Positions 1-8,660 of a DNA stretch of 64,000 bases are shown one piece after another. How positions within the stretch are numbered: position 1 is the stretch's first letter; each line of letters opens with the position of its first letter. The stretch lies in assembly GCF_022788695.1 (NCBI RefSeq), contig NZ_CP085154.1, positions 2,356,001 to 2,420,000 of the forward strand, read 5' to 3'. The notes under the pieces were generated by a model that made no database searches, was not told where the DNA came from, and saw only the letters and a list, made by a program, of their open reading frames with translations. The stretch comes from Pseudosulfitobacter sp. DSM 107133. GTDB lineage: Bacteria > Pseudomonadota > Alphaproteobacteria > Rhodobacterales > Rhodobacteraceae. The translations under genes were made by a program, and so were the position numbers.

Positions 1-369
1 AAGGAACTGGACATTCCGGTCATTGCCCTGTCGCAGCTGTCGCGTCAGGTGGAAAGCCGCGAAGACAAACGGCCCCAGCTGTCGGACCTGCGGGAATCGG
101 GGTCGATCGAACAGGACGCCGACGTGGTGATGTTCGTGTTCCGCGAGGAATACTACAAGGAACGCGAAAAGCCCGGCGATCACGATCTGGAAGCGATGGC
201 CAAGTGGCAGGAAGAAATGGAACGCCTGCACGGCCGCGCCGAGGTGGTGATCGGCAAGCAGCGTCACGGCCCCATTGGCACGGTCGAGCTGAGCTTTGAG
301 GGACGGTTCACCCGCTTTGGCAACCTTGTACAGCCATGGCAGCAGAGCGCAGGCGAGCAGGAGTTTTAG
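1..369 (+). CDS. dnaB: Replicative DNA helicase DnaB, C-terminal end (5' truncated by window)
   Basis: The reading frame is open from base 1 and encodes the last 122 residues of the hexameric replicative helicase that unwinds DNA at the fork. Visible are the SQLSRQVE segment with the following [17 protein letters not shown] stretch of the RecA-like ATPase core, and the late [12 protein letters not shown] motif holding the arginine finger and L2 region. The acidic insert [14 protein letters not shown] is usual for alphaproteobacterial DnaB. The gene stops with TAG at 367-369 and starts outside the window. The identification is firm; nothing can be said of its promoter. Confidence 0.96.
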   Translation, partial: KELDIPVIALSQLSRQVESREDKRPQLSDLRESGSIEQDADVVMFVFREEYYKEREKPGDHDLEAMAKWQEEMERLHGRAEVVIGKQRHGPIGTVELSFEGRFTRFGNLVQPWQQSAGEQEF

Positions 370-423
370 GGAGGTGATGGGGGGCAAAGCCGCCGTTCAC
401 AAACGACCGCGAAGCCGCGCATT

Positions 424-577
424 GACGGGCCGTGGTGCGGCGATCCGACCGTCGTGCATGGCACTTTATGGCAGCCAAATACATCCGAACTAACTGTTAC
501 ACACTACAGCAGCCAAATCGCCGTGCCGGCGGACGGCCCGGCGATGCGCGGCGGCCTTCGGCCTTGACTCCGCGCAA
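424..577. repeat. Dispersed intergenic repeat pieces in the dnaB-alr gap (370-739)
   Basis: The 370-base gap holds no convincing gene. It contains GACGGGCCGTGGTGCGGCG at 424-442 and TGACTCCGCGCAA at 565-577. Both recur exactly at 14892-14910 and 14922-14934, so these are pieces of a dispersed intergenic family. The rest of the gap has further degenerate look-alikes (GACATTC at 605-660) and presumably the alr promoter, which I could not place. Confidence 0.55.
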
Positions 578-739
578 AGGGAAGAACTGACAGGGCTAAA
601 ACCTGACATTCTTTGCGATCTGCACCAAGGTCCATTCAGCAACCTCAAACCAGACATTCACCGCCTATTCCGCCTTCTCCGACACCTTGAGCGGACGTTA
701 CACCTTGACCTCGGACCCAAACATGGCACAACGCCGCGC

Positions 740-1780
740 ATGACATCAGCGACTTTGACAATCGACACCGGCGCCATCGCGCGAAACTGGCAATCACTTG
801 ACGCGCGCACCGAGGTGGAAACCGGCGCGGTGGTCAAAGCCAATGCTTACGGGCTGGGCGCGCCCGTCGTGGCACGGGTGCTGGCCCGCGCGGGCTGCCG
901 CAGCTTTTTCGTGGCCACCGCCGAAGAGGGCGCCACCCTGCGCGCCGCTTTGGGCCAGGGGCCTGTCATCTATGTGTTTTCCGGCCATATGGACGGCGAC
1001 ACCGGTGCCATCCGCGAGGGGCGCCTGACGCCGCTGCTGAACTCGGTGGATCAGATGCTGCGCCATGTCGAGGCGCTGCCCGGATCGCCCTTTGGCCTGC
1101 AAATGAACAGCGGGATGAACCGTCTGGGGATGCAAGCGTCGGAATGGTCCGCCCTGCGTGACATCGCCATAGCCCAACGCCCCGCGCTGATCATGTCGCA
1201 TCTGGCCTGTTCGGACGAACCCGACCACCCCATGAACGCCCAGCAACTGCGCACATTCCGCGAGATGACAGACGGCATCGACGCCCCGCGTTCGCTGTCG
1301 GCCACAGGTGGCACGCTGTTGGGTGAAGAATTCCACTTTGACCTGTGCCGTCCCGGTGTGGGCCTGTACGGCGGCCTGCCCTATGCCGAATCCGAGGCCG
1401 TCGTGACATTGGACGCGCCGGTCATTCAGGTGCGCGATGTGGCTGCGGGCGAGTCGGTTGGATACGGCAATATGTGGGTTGCACAACGCCCCTCGCGCAT
1501 CGCCACCATTTCCGCAGGCTATGCCGACGGGCTGATCCGCGCCATGGGCAACGCAGGCAAGGCGCAGGTCTGGGCAGGTGACACCGCCCTGCCCATCGTG
1601 GGCCGCGTGTCGATGGATCTGATCACCGTGGATGTCACCGATCTGGGCCACGATCCGGCGCGCCTGCAACTGCTTGGGCCACACCAGAGCGTTGACGATC
1701 TGGCCACCGCCGCAGGCACCATCGGCTATGAGGTGCTCACCTCGCTGGGCCACCGCTATGCCCGCCGGTACACCGAATGA
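740..1780 (+). CDS. alr: Alanine racemase
   Basis: PLP-dependent racemase that makes D-alanine for peptidoglycan. The 346-residue length fits the family. The N-terminal barrel has the PLP lysine in [10 protein letters not shown] (K33). The second catalytic base, a tyrosine, lies in SVGYGNMW near residue 242. The C-terminal beta domain has [14 protein letters not shown]. The start at 740 is the first ATG ahead of the conserved [12 protein letters not shown] opening. The stop overlaps the next start (ATGA), so it is translationally coupled to the ABC permease downstream, an arrangement common in Rhodobacterales with no evident functional logic. Confidence 0.97.
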   Translation: MTSATLTIDTGAIARNWQSLDARTEVETGAVVKANAYGLGAPVVARVLARAGCRSFFVATAEEGATLRAALGQGPVIYVFSGHMDGDTGAIREGRLTPLLNSVDQMLRHVEALPGSPFGLQMNSGMNRLGMQASEWSALRDIAIAQRPALIMSHLACSDEPDHPMNAQQLRTFREMTDGIDAPRSLSATGGTLLGEEFHFDLCRPGVGLYGGLPYAESEAVVTLDAPVIQVRDVAAGESVGYGNMWVAQRPSRIATISAGYADGLIRAMGNAGKAQVWAGDTALPIVGRVSMDLITVDVTDLGHDPARLQLLGPHQSVDDLATAAGTIGYEVLTSLGHRYARRYTE

Positions 1781-2550
1781 GATTTGTCGCCGCCATTGGT
1801 GCCGCAACGCTTGGGCTGCTGGCGGCGGTGGGCCGGGTCTCGCTTTATGCGGCGCAAACCCTCAGCCACCTGCTGCGCCCCCCCTTCTATTTTCGTGAAC
1901 TGGCCATCGCGCTGCTGAACATCGGCTGGCTGTCGCTGCCTGTGGTCGGGTTGACGGCGATTTTCACCGGCGGCGCGCTGGCCTTGCAGATTTACGCGGG
2001 CGGCGCACGGTTCAACGCCGAAGCCGTTGTGCCGCAGATCGTCGCCATCGGCATGGTGCGCGAACTTGGCCCCGTACTGGTGGGCCTGATGATCGCCGCG
2101 CGCGTGACCTCGTCGATTGCCGCCGAGATTGCGACGATGAAGGTGACCGAACAGATCGACGCATTGGTCACACTCTCGACCCATCCGATGAAATACCTGA
2201 CCGTGCCCCGCGTGCTGGCCGCAACCCTTGTGGTGCCCTTGCTGGTGGCGGTGGGCGATGTGATCGGCATTGCCGGCGGCTGGGCCGTGTCCACGGGAAC
2301 CCTGGGGTTCAACCCGGCGGCCTATCTGAAAAACACGGTGAACTTCCTTGAACTGCGCGACGTGGTTTCGTCACTGGCCAAAGGCGGCGTCTTCGGCTTT
2401 ATCGCCGCGCTCATGGGCTGCTATTTCGGCATGAATTCGGGCCGTGGCGCCCAAGGTGTCGGCCGCGCCACCAAAGGCAGCGTCGAGGCTGCCGCGATCC
2501 TGATCCTGGCCGCCAACTTCGTGCTGACGGGGCTGTTCTTCTCGCTATGA
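1777..2550 (+). CDS. MlaE-family ABC transporter permease
   Basis: Integral membrane permease of the MlaE/YrbE family, which moves phospholipid or other lipids between inner and outer membrane with an MCE partner. It has 257 residues and about five hydrophobic segments. The family core is seen in [18 protein letters not shown] and in the [16 protein letters not shown] loop. The start overlaps the alr stop by 4 bases, and its stop overlaps the ATPase start by 4 bases, so the pair is co-translated. No MCE substrate-binding gene (mlaD) follows, so the partner must be encoded elsewhere. The symbol is withheld because orthology to E. coli mlaE is not proved. Confidence 0.93.
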   Translation: MRFVAAIGAATLGLLAAVGRVSLYAAQTLSHLLRPPFYFRELAIALLNIGWLSLPVVGLTAIFTGGALALQIYAGGARFNAEAVVPQIVAIGMVRELGPVLVGLMIAARVTSSIAAEIATMKVTEQIDALVTLSTHPMKYLTVPRVLAATLVVPLLVAVGDVIGIAGGWAVSTGTLGFNPAAYLKNTVNFLELRDVVSSLAKGGVFGFIAALMGCYFGMNSGRGAQGVGRATKGSVEAAAILILAANFVLTGLFFSL

Positions 2551-3293
2551 TTACACTTGAAAACGTCCACAAATCCTTTGGCAGCAACCACGTTCTGCGT
2601 GGTGTGAACCTGCATGTGCCCAAGGGCACGTCGATGGTGATCATCGGCGGCTCGGGCACCGGAAAATCCATTACGATCAAGGCGGTGCTGGGCCTTGTCA
2701 CGCCCGAACAGGGCAGCATAACCGTGGACGGAATCGACATCACCCGCACCGACCGCGACGCGTTTCTGGCGCGCTTTGGCATGTTGTTTCAAGGCGCGGC
2801 CCTGTTCGACAGCCTGCCGGTCTGGCAAAACGTCGCTTTCCGCCTGTTGCGCGGATCGCTGAAACGCCCCCGTGATCAGGCCCGCGCCATCGCCATCGAA
2901 AAGCTGCGCCGTGTGGGCCTGACCGAGGACGTGGCCGACCGCCTGCCCGCGGAACTGTCGGGCGGTATGCAAAAGCGCGTGGGGCTGGCCCGCGCCATCG
3001 CCGCCGACCCCGAGATCATCTTCTTCGACGAACCGACCACCGGCCTTGATCCGATCATGGCGGGCGTCATCAACGACCTGATCCGCGAAATTGTCACCGA
3101 AATGGGCGCGACTGCGGTGACCATCACCCACGACATGTCCTCGGTGCGCGCCATTGCGGACAACGTGGCGATGCTGCACGAGGGTGTGATCAAATGGACG
3201 GGGCCGGTGGCCGATATGGACGCGGCCCAAGATCCTTACGTCGACCAGTTCATCCACGGTCGCGCCACGGGGCCCATCGCTGCGGTCCGCTGA
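2547..3293 (+). CDS. MlaF-family ABC transporter ATP-binding protein
   Basis: ATPase partner of the preceding permease in an inner-membrane lipid transporter. The 248 residues contain Walker A GGSGTGKS (about 34-41), a Q-loop in MLFQGAALFD, the signature LSGGMQKRVGLARA, Walker B IIFFDEPTTGLDP and the switch histidine in TITHDMSS. The MQKR signature variant and the GLDP wording are typical of MlaF. The start overlaps the permease stop (ATGA). A PqiA-like gene follows after about 47 bases, a second link to intermembrane lipid handling. Confidence 0.94.
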   Translation: MITLENVHKSFGSNHVLRGVNLHVPKGTSMVIIGGSGTGKSITIKAVLGLVTPEQGSITVDGIDITRTDRDAFLARFGMLFQGAALFDSLPVWQNVAFRLLRGSLKRPRDQARAIAIEKLRRVGLTEDVADRLPAELSGGMQKRVGLARAIAADPEIIFFDEPTTGLDPIMAGVINDLIREIVTEMGATAVTITHDMSSVRAIADNVAMLHEGVIKWTGPVADMDAAQDPYVDQFIHGRATGPIAAVR

Positions 3294-3340
3294 TCGCGCA
3301 CCGGCTTGACTTGAACCGCACCCTGCCCCCAAGTGCGCCC

Positions 3341-3844
3341 ATGCTGCGCTATCTCAACCTTGCCCTGCTGGTCGCCTATCCCGTTGCGTGGTTCGCACCG
3401 CTGATGCGTGCGGGGCTGTTGCCCCTGTTCGGCCTGTCGGAAATCAGCGTGATGACCGGCCTGCAATCGCTATGGGCCTCGGACGTTTTCCTGGCGCTGA
3501 TGGTCACGGTTTTTGCGCTGTTTGCCCCTTACCTCAAGACCATCGGCCTGGCCCTGCTGCACTGGAACCTGCTCAGCGCGCGCTGCCTGCCTGCGCTGCA
3601 TCTTCTTGGCAAATTTGCGATGGCCGACATTTTCCTGATCGCACTGTATATCACCCTGACCAAGGGAATCGGCGTTGGACGCATTGAAGTGGCCTGGGGG
3701 CTTTATCTTTTCACCGCGTGTATTCTTGCCTCGCTCTGGATCGGCTGGCGCACAGAACAAAGGCGGCAACCGGCTGAAATTGTGTCAGAAATGGAAACAC
3801 CTGCCGCGAAGATGCCGCAACACAACAACCCGGAAATCAGATAG
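3341..3844 (+). CDS. Paraquat-inducible protein A family membrane protein
   Basis: A 167-residue membrane protein with four predicted helices and the PqiA-family pattern (a PVAWFAPLM opening, WNLLSARCLPALHLLGKFAMADIFLIAL in the middle). E. coli PqiA has two such domains; this protein has one, as is common in alphaproteobacteria. I start it at ATG 3341. An upstream in-frame start would give an Arg-rich, non-membrane N-terminus that looks like read-through of the overlapping ATPase frame. Its position after MlaE/MlaF supports a role in membrane lipid transport. It is followed by a strong terminator. Confidence 0.85.
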   Translation: MLRYLNLALLVAYPVAWFAPLMRAGLLPLFGLSEISVMTGLQSLWASDVFLALMVTVFALFAPYLKTIGLALLHWNLLSARCLPALHLLGKFAMADIFLIALYITLTKGIGVGRIEVAWGLYLFTACILASLWIGWRTEQRRQPAEIVSEMETPAAKMPQHNNPEIR

Positions 3845-3880
3845 CGGACATCGGGAACAAAAAATCTCCTTATGAGTTGC

Positions 3881-3917
3881 CTTCTTATCGGCGTATACTT
3901 GCCGATAAGAGGTTTTT
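3881..3917 (+). terminator. Rho-independent terminator after the mla-like operon
   Basis: A 12-base-pair stem (3881-3892 with 3901-3912, one G-U pair) closes an 8-base loop and is followed by TTTTT. It lies 36 bases after the PqiA-like stop and ends only about 15 bases before the next start codon. It therefore either separates two transcription units whose second promoter is very short or internal, or attenuates read-through into the next gene. Confidence 0.85.
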
Positions 3918-3932
3918 CTGGGGGAAAGACAT

Positions 3933-4697
3933 TTGACAAATTTTATTCGCTCGTTCGCATTTTTGATCCGATTCCTGATGCAGCGCGCGGCGCTGGCATT
4001 GTTCATCCTGACAGCGCTGGCCCTGCTGGGGGCAACAGCCATGTCATTGTCTGGCAAATTGCCCTGGGTCGACCTTCAGGTTGACTGGAACGGCGCGCCG
4101 GTGCCGCTGGCTGGCATGTACGCCCAGATTGGCCTGACCATCTTTGCCACCTGCCTGTGCTTTTTCCTGCCCAGTGCGCTGCGCACCATGCAACTTGAAA
4201 ACGCCCACCGCGATTTCTCGGTCAACATGACCGACATCAGTCGCGCCTATGCCGCCGTTCACGCGGCAGATCGCGGCGATGTTTTCCGCTTTTCGACCGA
4301 ATTCGATTCGATGCGCGAACGTCTGGAATACCTGCGCGACCATCCCGACCTGAGCTCGTTAGAGCCTGCACTGCTCGACGTCGCGGCCCAAATGTCGCAT
4401 ATTTCCAAAGAGTTGGCCGAGGTCTATTCGGACACCCATGTCGCCCGCGCCCGCGGATTCCTGGAACAACGCCAATACGAGGTGGACCAGTTCAACACCC
4501 GCCTGGAACACGCCAAATCCATCAGCTCCGAATTCAAGCACTGGCTGACCAACATCGAACTCGAAGAGGCGGTTGCAGCCGCCCAACTGGACCGCCTGCG
4601 CGGCGAAATGCGCGAGGTGCTGCCCGAGCTGGGCCTTGAAACCATTATCGCCACCGACAACACCGTCACCAAAATGGTGCCCAAAGCCGCAGAATAA
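3933..4697 (+). CDS. Membrane-anchored coiled-coil protein of unknown function (often labelled DNA repair protein)
   Basis: 254 residues. Two membrane segments (about 19-40 and 62-82) are followed by a long, charged, helical cytoplasmic tail (about 90-250) of coiled-coil type. The start is a TTG at 3933 with a GGGGGA ribosome site 9 bases upstream; the next in-frame ATG would remove the first membrane segment. Orthologues sit before radA in Rhodobacterales and, as far as I recall, are annotated as DNA repair proteins by neighbourhood alone. I see no enzymatic motif. A repeat hairpin separates it from radA. Confidence 0.8.
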   Translation: MTNFIRSFAFLIRFLMQRAALALFILTALALLGATAMSLSGKLPWVDLQVDWNGAPVPLAGMYAQIGLTIFATCLCFFLPSALRTMQLENAHRDFSVNMTDISRAYAAVHAADRGDVFRFSTEFDSMRERLEYLRDHPDLSSLEPALLDVAAQMSHISKELAEVYSDTHVARARGFLEQRQYEVDQFNTRLEHAKSISSEFKHWLTNIELEEAVAAAQLDRLRGEMREVLPELGLETIIATDNTVTKMVPKAAE

Positions 4698-4708
4698 TCC
4701 GCCCGCTC

Positions 4709-4770
4709 CTTCATCTTGCCGGATAAACTCCGGGGGACGCGTCGCAGACGCGGGGGGCAGCGCCCCCTTT
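4709..4770 (+). repeat. TTCATCTTGCC-type G-rich hairpin repeat (possible terminator), copy 1
   Basis: Begins CTTCATCTTGCCGGATAAA, then GGGGG, a GCGTC-GCA-GACGC hairpin (4739-4751) and a GGGGGC-AGC-GCCCCC hairpin running into TTT (4770). Relatives are at 8483, 20545, 22478, 34771, 50119 and 60392. The second hairpin plus T-run could end the transcript of the 3933-4697 gene. Confidence 0.75.
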
Positions 4771-4841
4771 AACCGCTCCCAAACACCCCCACCCCGCATT
4801 TACCTTTTGACGCCCCCGCCCGCGTCAGGCACATCAGTGCC

Positions 4842-6203
4842 ATGGCCAAATCACCCTCCTTCACCTGCACCGCCTGCGGCGCGACACATAGCAAATGGTC
4901 GGGGCGCTGCGACGGCTGTGGCGACTGGAACACCATTGTCGAGGACGCGGGGCTGTCCGCGGGCGGCAAGAAATCCCTTGGCGCAAATCGCGGCGCGGCC
5001 ATCACGCTCACAGACCTGCAAACCGAAGAATCACCGCCCCCTCGCACCCATTCGGGCATCGACGAGCTTGACCGCGTGCTGGGCGGCGGGCTTGTGCCTG
5101 CCTCGGCGCTGCTGGTCGGGGGCGATCCGGGCATCGGCAAATCGACCCTGTTGCTGCAAGCGGCAGCCGAATTCGCCCGCGCGGGCGTCAAGACGATCTA
5201 TGTCAGCGGCGAAGAAGCCACGGCACAGGTGCGGATGCGTGCCAAGCGTCTGGGCCTGTCGGATGCGCCCGTGCAACTGGCATCGGAAACCAACCTGCGC
5301 AACATCCTGACCACGCTCGAGGCCGAACGCCCCGGCCTTGCGATCATCGATTCGATCCAGACCATGTGGTCCGACACGGTCGACAGCGCGCCCGGCTCGG
5401 TCAGTCAGGTGCGGTCCGCCGCGCACGAGCTGACAACCTTTGCCAAGCGCAAATGCGTCTCGGTCATCCTTGTCGGTCACGTCACCAAGGACGGCCAGAT
5501 TGCAGGCCCCCGCGTGGTCGAACATATGGTCGACACGGTGCTGTATTTCGAAGGCGAACGCGGCCACCAGTTCCGCATCCTGCGCGCGGTCAAGAACCGT
5601 TTTGGCCCTGCCGATGAAATCGGCGTGTTTGAAATGACCGGGCGCGGGCTGGAACAGGTCACCAACCCTTCGGCGCTGTTTCTGTCCGAGCGTGGCAGAC
5701 CCAGCGCCGGATCGGTGGTGTTCGCAGGAATCGAAGGCACCCGCCCCGTGCTGGTTGAATTGCAGGCCCTCGTTGCGCCCTCGCCGCACAGCCAGCCGCG
5801 CCGCACGGTTGTCGGCTGGGACGGCGGACGGCTCGCGATGATCCTTGCGGTGCTCGAGGCACGCTGCGGCATCCCCTTTGCGGGGCTGGATGTCTATCTG
5901 AACGTCGCGGGCGGCATGAAAATCTCGGAACCCGCCGCCGATCTGGCCGTGGCGGCTGCGTTATTAAGTGCGCGGGAAGACGCCGCCCTGCCCGAAGGCG
6001 CCGTCGTTTTTGGCGAAATCAGCCTGTCAGGTGCCCTGCGTCCCGCACCCCAGACCGAAAACAGGTTGAAAGAGGCGCAAAAACTTGGTTTTACGACCGC
6101 ACTTGCCCCTTCTGGTGGCAAAGCCATCGAAACATCGGGAATCAAAGTGCAACAGATGCACGACCTGACCAGTTTCGTGGGTGAAGTATTTGGCGCAGGT
6201 TAA
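4842..6203 (+). CDS. radA: DNA repair protein RadA (Sms)
   Basis: Branch-migration ATPase that works with RecA in recombinational repair. The 453 residues show an N-terminal C4 zinc finger (C9, C12, C23, C26 in CTACGATHSKWSGRCDGC), Walker A GGDPGIGKST (about 93-102), the RadA-specific KNRFGP motif near residue 250, and a C-terminal Lon-protease-like domain with LDVYLNVAGGMKI. Length is standard. The start at 4842 is the first ATG before the zinc finger. cvpA follows after 21 bases. Confidence 0.97.
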   Translation: MAKSPSFTCTACGATHSKWSGRCDGCGDWNTIVEDAGLSAGGKKSLGANRGAAITLTDLQTEESPPPRTHSGIDELDRVLGGGLVPASALLVGGDPGIGKSTLLLQAAAEFARAGVKTIYVSGEEATAQVRMRAKRLGLSDAPVQLASETNLRNILTTLEAERPGLAIIDSIQTMWSDTVDSAPGSVSQVRSAAHELTTFAKRKCVSVILVGHVTKDGQIAGPRVVEHMVDTVLYFEGERGHQFRILRAVKNRFGPADEIGVFEMTGRGLEQVTNPSALFLSERGRPSAGSVVFAGIEGTRPVLVELQALVAPSPHSQPRRTVVGWDGGRLAMILAVLEARCGIPFAGLDVYLNVAGGMKISEPAADLAVAAALLSAREDAALPEGAVVFGEISLSGALRPAPQTENRLKEAQKLGFTTALAPSGGKAIETSGIKVQQMHDLTSFVGEVFGAG

Positions 6204-6224
6204 TGCCGCACAGACAAGGAACGG

Positions 6225-6782
6225 ATGATGGACGGTTTTACAATCATTGACGGCGTGGTCGCCGTTGTCATCATCCTGTCGGCCCTGCTGGCTTACGGGC
6301 GCGGCATCGTGCGCGAAATCATGGCGATTGCAGGCTGGATTGCCGCCGCCATCCTCGCATTCCTTTTCGCCCCGCAGGTCGAACCGCTGGTGCGCGAAAT
6401 CCCCGTTGTCGGCGAATTTCTGGCGGACAGCTGCGAACTCAGCGTGATCGGTGCCTTTGCACTGGTCTTTGCCGTGGCCCTGATTGTTGTGTCGCTGTTC
6501 ACGCCATTGTTTGCCTCTCTGGTGCAACGCTCGGCTTTGGGCGGCATTGACCAGGGGCTGGGCTTCCTCTTTGGGGTGGCCCGCGGCATCCTGTTGGTGA
6601 TTGTTGCGTTCTTTGTCTATGACACCGTCATCACCGGTCAGGAATTCACCGTCGTCGACGAAAGCCGCTCGGCTGCCGTGTTCGGCCGGTTCACCACCGA
6701 CATTCAGGACCGCAAGCCCGAGCAGGCGCTTGGCTGGATCACCCAGCAATACGAAGGTCTGGTGGGCACCTGCGAACAATAA
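6225..6782 (+). CDS. cvpA: CvpA family membrane protein
   Basis: 185 residues with four membrane helices in the CvpA (colicin V production) arrangement: a first helix around IDGVVAVVIILSALLAYGRG, then a conserved IVREIMAIAGWIAA, and a third and fourth helix around 70-135. A soluble tail ends in CEQ. In many bacteria cvpA precedes purF, as here, although its biochemical role in the envelope is unsettled. Start at 6225: two ATGs adjoin (ATGATGG); the GGAACGG ahead fits the first. Confidence 0.9.
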   Translation: MMDGFTIIDGVVAVVIILSALLAYGRGIVREIMAIAGWIAAAILAFLFAPQVEPLVREIPVVGEFLADSCELSVIGAFALVFAVALIVVSLFTPLFASLVQRSALGGIDQGLGFLFGVARGILLVIVAFFVYDTVITGQEFTVVDESRSAAVFGRFTTDIQDRKPEQALGWITQQYEGLVGTCEQ

Positions 6783-6861
6783 TGTCGCCTTTGCGCTGCA
6801 CTGCGGCGCGCCAAGGGTTGTACCAGGCCCCTCGCATCCCTATTCTTGTTACAGCTGCACC

Positions 6862-6900
6862 GGATTGTGTCCTCGAAAACAAACTGTATCGACACAATTC
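6862..6900. promoter_or_regulatory. Inverted repeat in the purF leader
   Basis: ATTGTGTC (6864-6871) and GACACAAT (6891-6898) are perfect inverted arms that extend to 10 pairs with one G-T; the spacer is 19 bases. Just downstream ACAC-T/C-CACGACCAA occurs twice (6901-6914 and 6970-6983). The 225-base cvpA-purF gap has no gene, so these may be a regulator site or a leader RNA structure. No known riboswitch fold was recognised. Confidence 0.35.
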
Positions 6901-7007
6901 ACACTCACGACCAAGATCCCTTAACTATTTCGGCCTCAAGGCGTGACACCACGCCATGGTCCCAGTATCACACCCACGACCAACCCCAGATTCGGAGCCA
7001 TCCGCCC

Positions 7008-8477
7008 GTGACTGAACGCATGATGCCGCCCGCACATCCTTTCGACGACGACAAACTGAAAGAAGAATGCGGTATTTTTGGTGTGATCGGCACCCAGGAT
7101 GCCGCGAATTTCGTCGCTCTCGGCCTGCATGCCTTGCAGCACCGGGGACAGGAGGCCGGAGGCATCGTCAGCCATGATGCCGAACAGGGTTTTCAATCCG
7201 CCCGCCGCTTTGGCTATGTGCGTGACAATTTCACCAGCCAGAAAGTCATGGAGACCCTGCCCGGCCCGCTTGCCATCGGGCATGTGCGCTACTCGACTTC
7301 GGGCAACAAGGGCCAGACCGCGATCCGCGACGTGCAGCCCTTCTTTGGCGAATTTGCCATGGGCGGGGCCGCGATTGCCCACAACGGCAACATCACCAAC
7401 GCCAACGCCCTGCGCCGCGAACTGATCGAGCGCGGCTCGATCTTCCAGTCCTCCTCTGACAGCGAATGCATCATCCACCTGATGGCCCGATCGCTGCAGC
7501 GCAACATCCCCGAACGGATGGAAGACGCCCTGCGCCGCGTCGAAGGCGCGTTTTCGATCGTCGCGATGACCCGCACCAAACTGATCGGTGTGCGCGACCC
7601 CTTGGGCGTGCGCCCGCTGGTGCTGGGCCGTGTCGGCGACGGCTGGGCGCTCAGCTCGGAAACCTGCGCGCTGGACATCATCGGCGCCGAATTCGTCCGC
7701 GAGATCGAACCGGGCGAAATGGTGGTGATCACCGACAAGGGCGTCGAAAGCCATTTCCCCTTCCGCCGTGTCGCACCGCGTTTCTGTATCTTTGAACACG
7801 TCTATTTCTCGCGCCCCGACAGCATCCTGGGCGGGCGCAGCGTATACGAGACCCGCGAAAACATCGGCCGCGAACTGGCCAAGGAATCGCCGGTCGATGC
7901 CGATCTGGTCTGCCCCGTGCCCGACAGCGGCACCCCGGCAGCCATCGGTTTCAGCCTGCAATCGGGCATTCCCTATGCGATGGGCATCATCCGCAACCAG
8001 TATATGGGCCGCACCTTCATCGAACCGACCGAGCAGATCCGCAACATGGGTGTGCGCCTCAAGCTGAACGTGAACCGCGCGCTGATCAAAGGCAAACGGG
8101 TCATTCTGGTGGATGATTCCGTGGTGCGCGGCACCACCTCGCGCAAGATCAAGGAAATGATCCTTGATGCCGGTGCCGCCGAGGTACACTTCCGCATCGC
8201 CTCGCCCCCCACGGCCTGGCCCTGTTTCTATGGCGTCGACACCCCGCAGCGCGAAAAGCTGCTGGCCGCGACCATGTCCGAAGACGAAATGCGCGCCCAT
8301 CTGGGGGTTGATTCCCTCAAATTCATCTCGCTCGACGGCCTCTACCGCGCCGTGGGCGAAGCCGAAGGCCGCAACAAAAGCTGCCCGCAATATTGCGATG
8401 CCTGTTTCTCTGGCGAATATCCGGTGAAACCGTCGGACATGCTGGAAAAAGGCTTTGAGATGAAAGCAGCGGAATAA
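7008..8477 (+). CDS. purF: Amidophosphoribosyltransferase
   Basis: First committed enzyme of purine synthesis, making phosphoribosylamine from PRPP and glutamine. 489 residues from a GTG start at 7008, chosen because homologues begin a few residues before PPAHPFDDDKLKEECGIFGV; ATG 7020 is an alternative, and the longer frame from 6846 is low-complexity leader. A short propeptide precedes the nucleophile cysteine (about residue 21, CGIFG) of the Ntn glutaminase domain. The PRPP loop VILVDDSVVRGTTS lies in the second half. The C-terminal KSCPQYCDACFSGEYP holds cysteines of the Bacillus-type iron-sulfur enzyme. Confidence 0.96.
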   Translation: MTERMMPPAHPFDDDKLKEECGIFGVIGTQDAANFVALGLHALQHRGQEAGGIVSHDAEQGFQSARRFGYVRDNFTSQKVMETLPGPLAIGHVRYSTSGNKGQTAIRDVQPFFGEFAMGGAAIAHNGNITNANALRRELIERGSIFQSSSDSECIIHLMARSLQRNIPERMEDALRRVEGAFSIVAMTRTKLIGVRDPLGVRPLVLGRVGDGWALSSETCALDIIGAEFVREIEPGEMVVITDKGVESHFPFRRVAPRFCIFEHVYFSRPDSILGGRSVYETRENIGRELAKESPVDADLVCPVPDSGTPAAIGFSLQSGIPYAMGIIRNQYMGRTFIEPTEQIRNMGVRLKLNVNRALIKGKRVILVDDSVVRGTTSRKIKEMILDAGAAEVHFRIASPPTAWPCFYGVDTPQREKLLAATMSEDEMRAHLGVDSLKFISLDGLYRAVGEAEGRNKSCPQYCDACFSGEYPVKPSDMLEKGFEMKAAE

Positions 8478-8482
8478 CCCCC

Positions 8483-8530
8483 GCTGCTTCATCTTGCCAG
8501 ATAAGGGTGCGGGGGCGGTGCTCCTGCCGT
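8483..8530 (+). repeat. TTCATCTTGCC-type repeat, degenerate copy 2, after purF
   Basis: Shares CTTCATCTTGCC-AGATAA and the GGGGGCGG-TGCTCCTGCC end with the copies at 4709, 22478 and 50119 but lacks the clean second hairpin. It starts right after the purF stop. Confidence 0.6.
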
Positions 8531-8591
8531 GATATTGTCGAACGTTGAACGTCAGATAACCTTGATCTTCACGTCATGGACCGATTTGGAA

Positions 8592-8641
8592 TGGAAAACC
8601 GGACGTTCGCTCAGGTGGCGGCGAATGGCGGGTTTGAGCCC
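8592..8641 (+). repeat. Upstream flank repeat of a small accessory gene (copy A)
   Basis: TGGAAAACCGGACGTTCG at 8592-8609 is identical to the minus strand at 17119-17136. GGTTTGAGCCC (8631-8641) is also found at 55991-56001. The element lies 20 bases before the Imm32-like gene and points the same way. See the copies at 17071-17136 and 55996-56017. Confidence 0.6.
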
Positions 8642-8660
8642 AAATATACGACTTAGCTGA

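Noticed and set aside
8576..8656. Short frame beginning MDRFGMENRTF before the Imm32-like gene
   Set aside because: It lies in the dispersed repeat, has no ribosome site and ends before the gene; judged non-coding.
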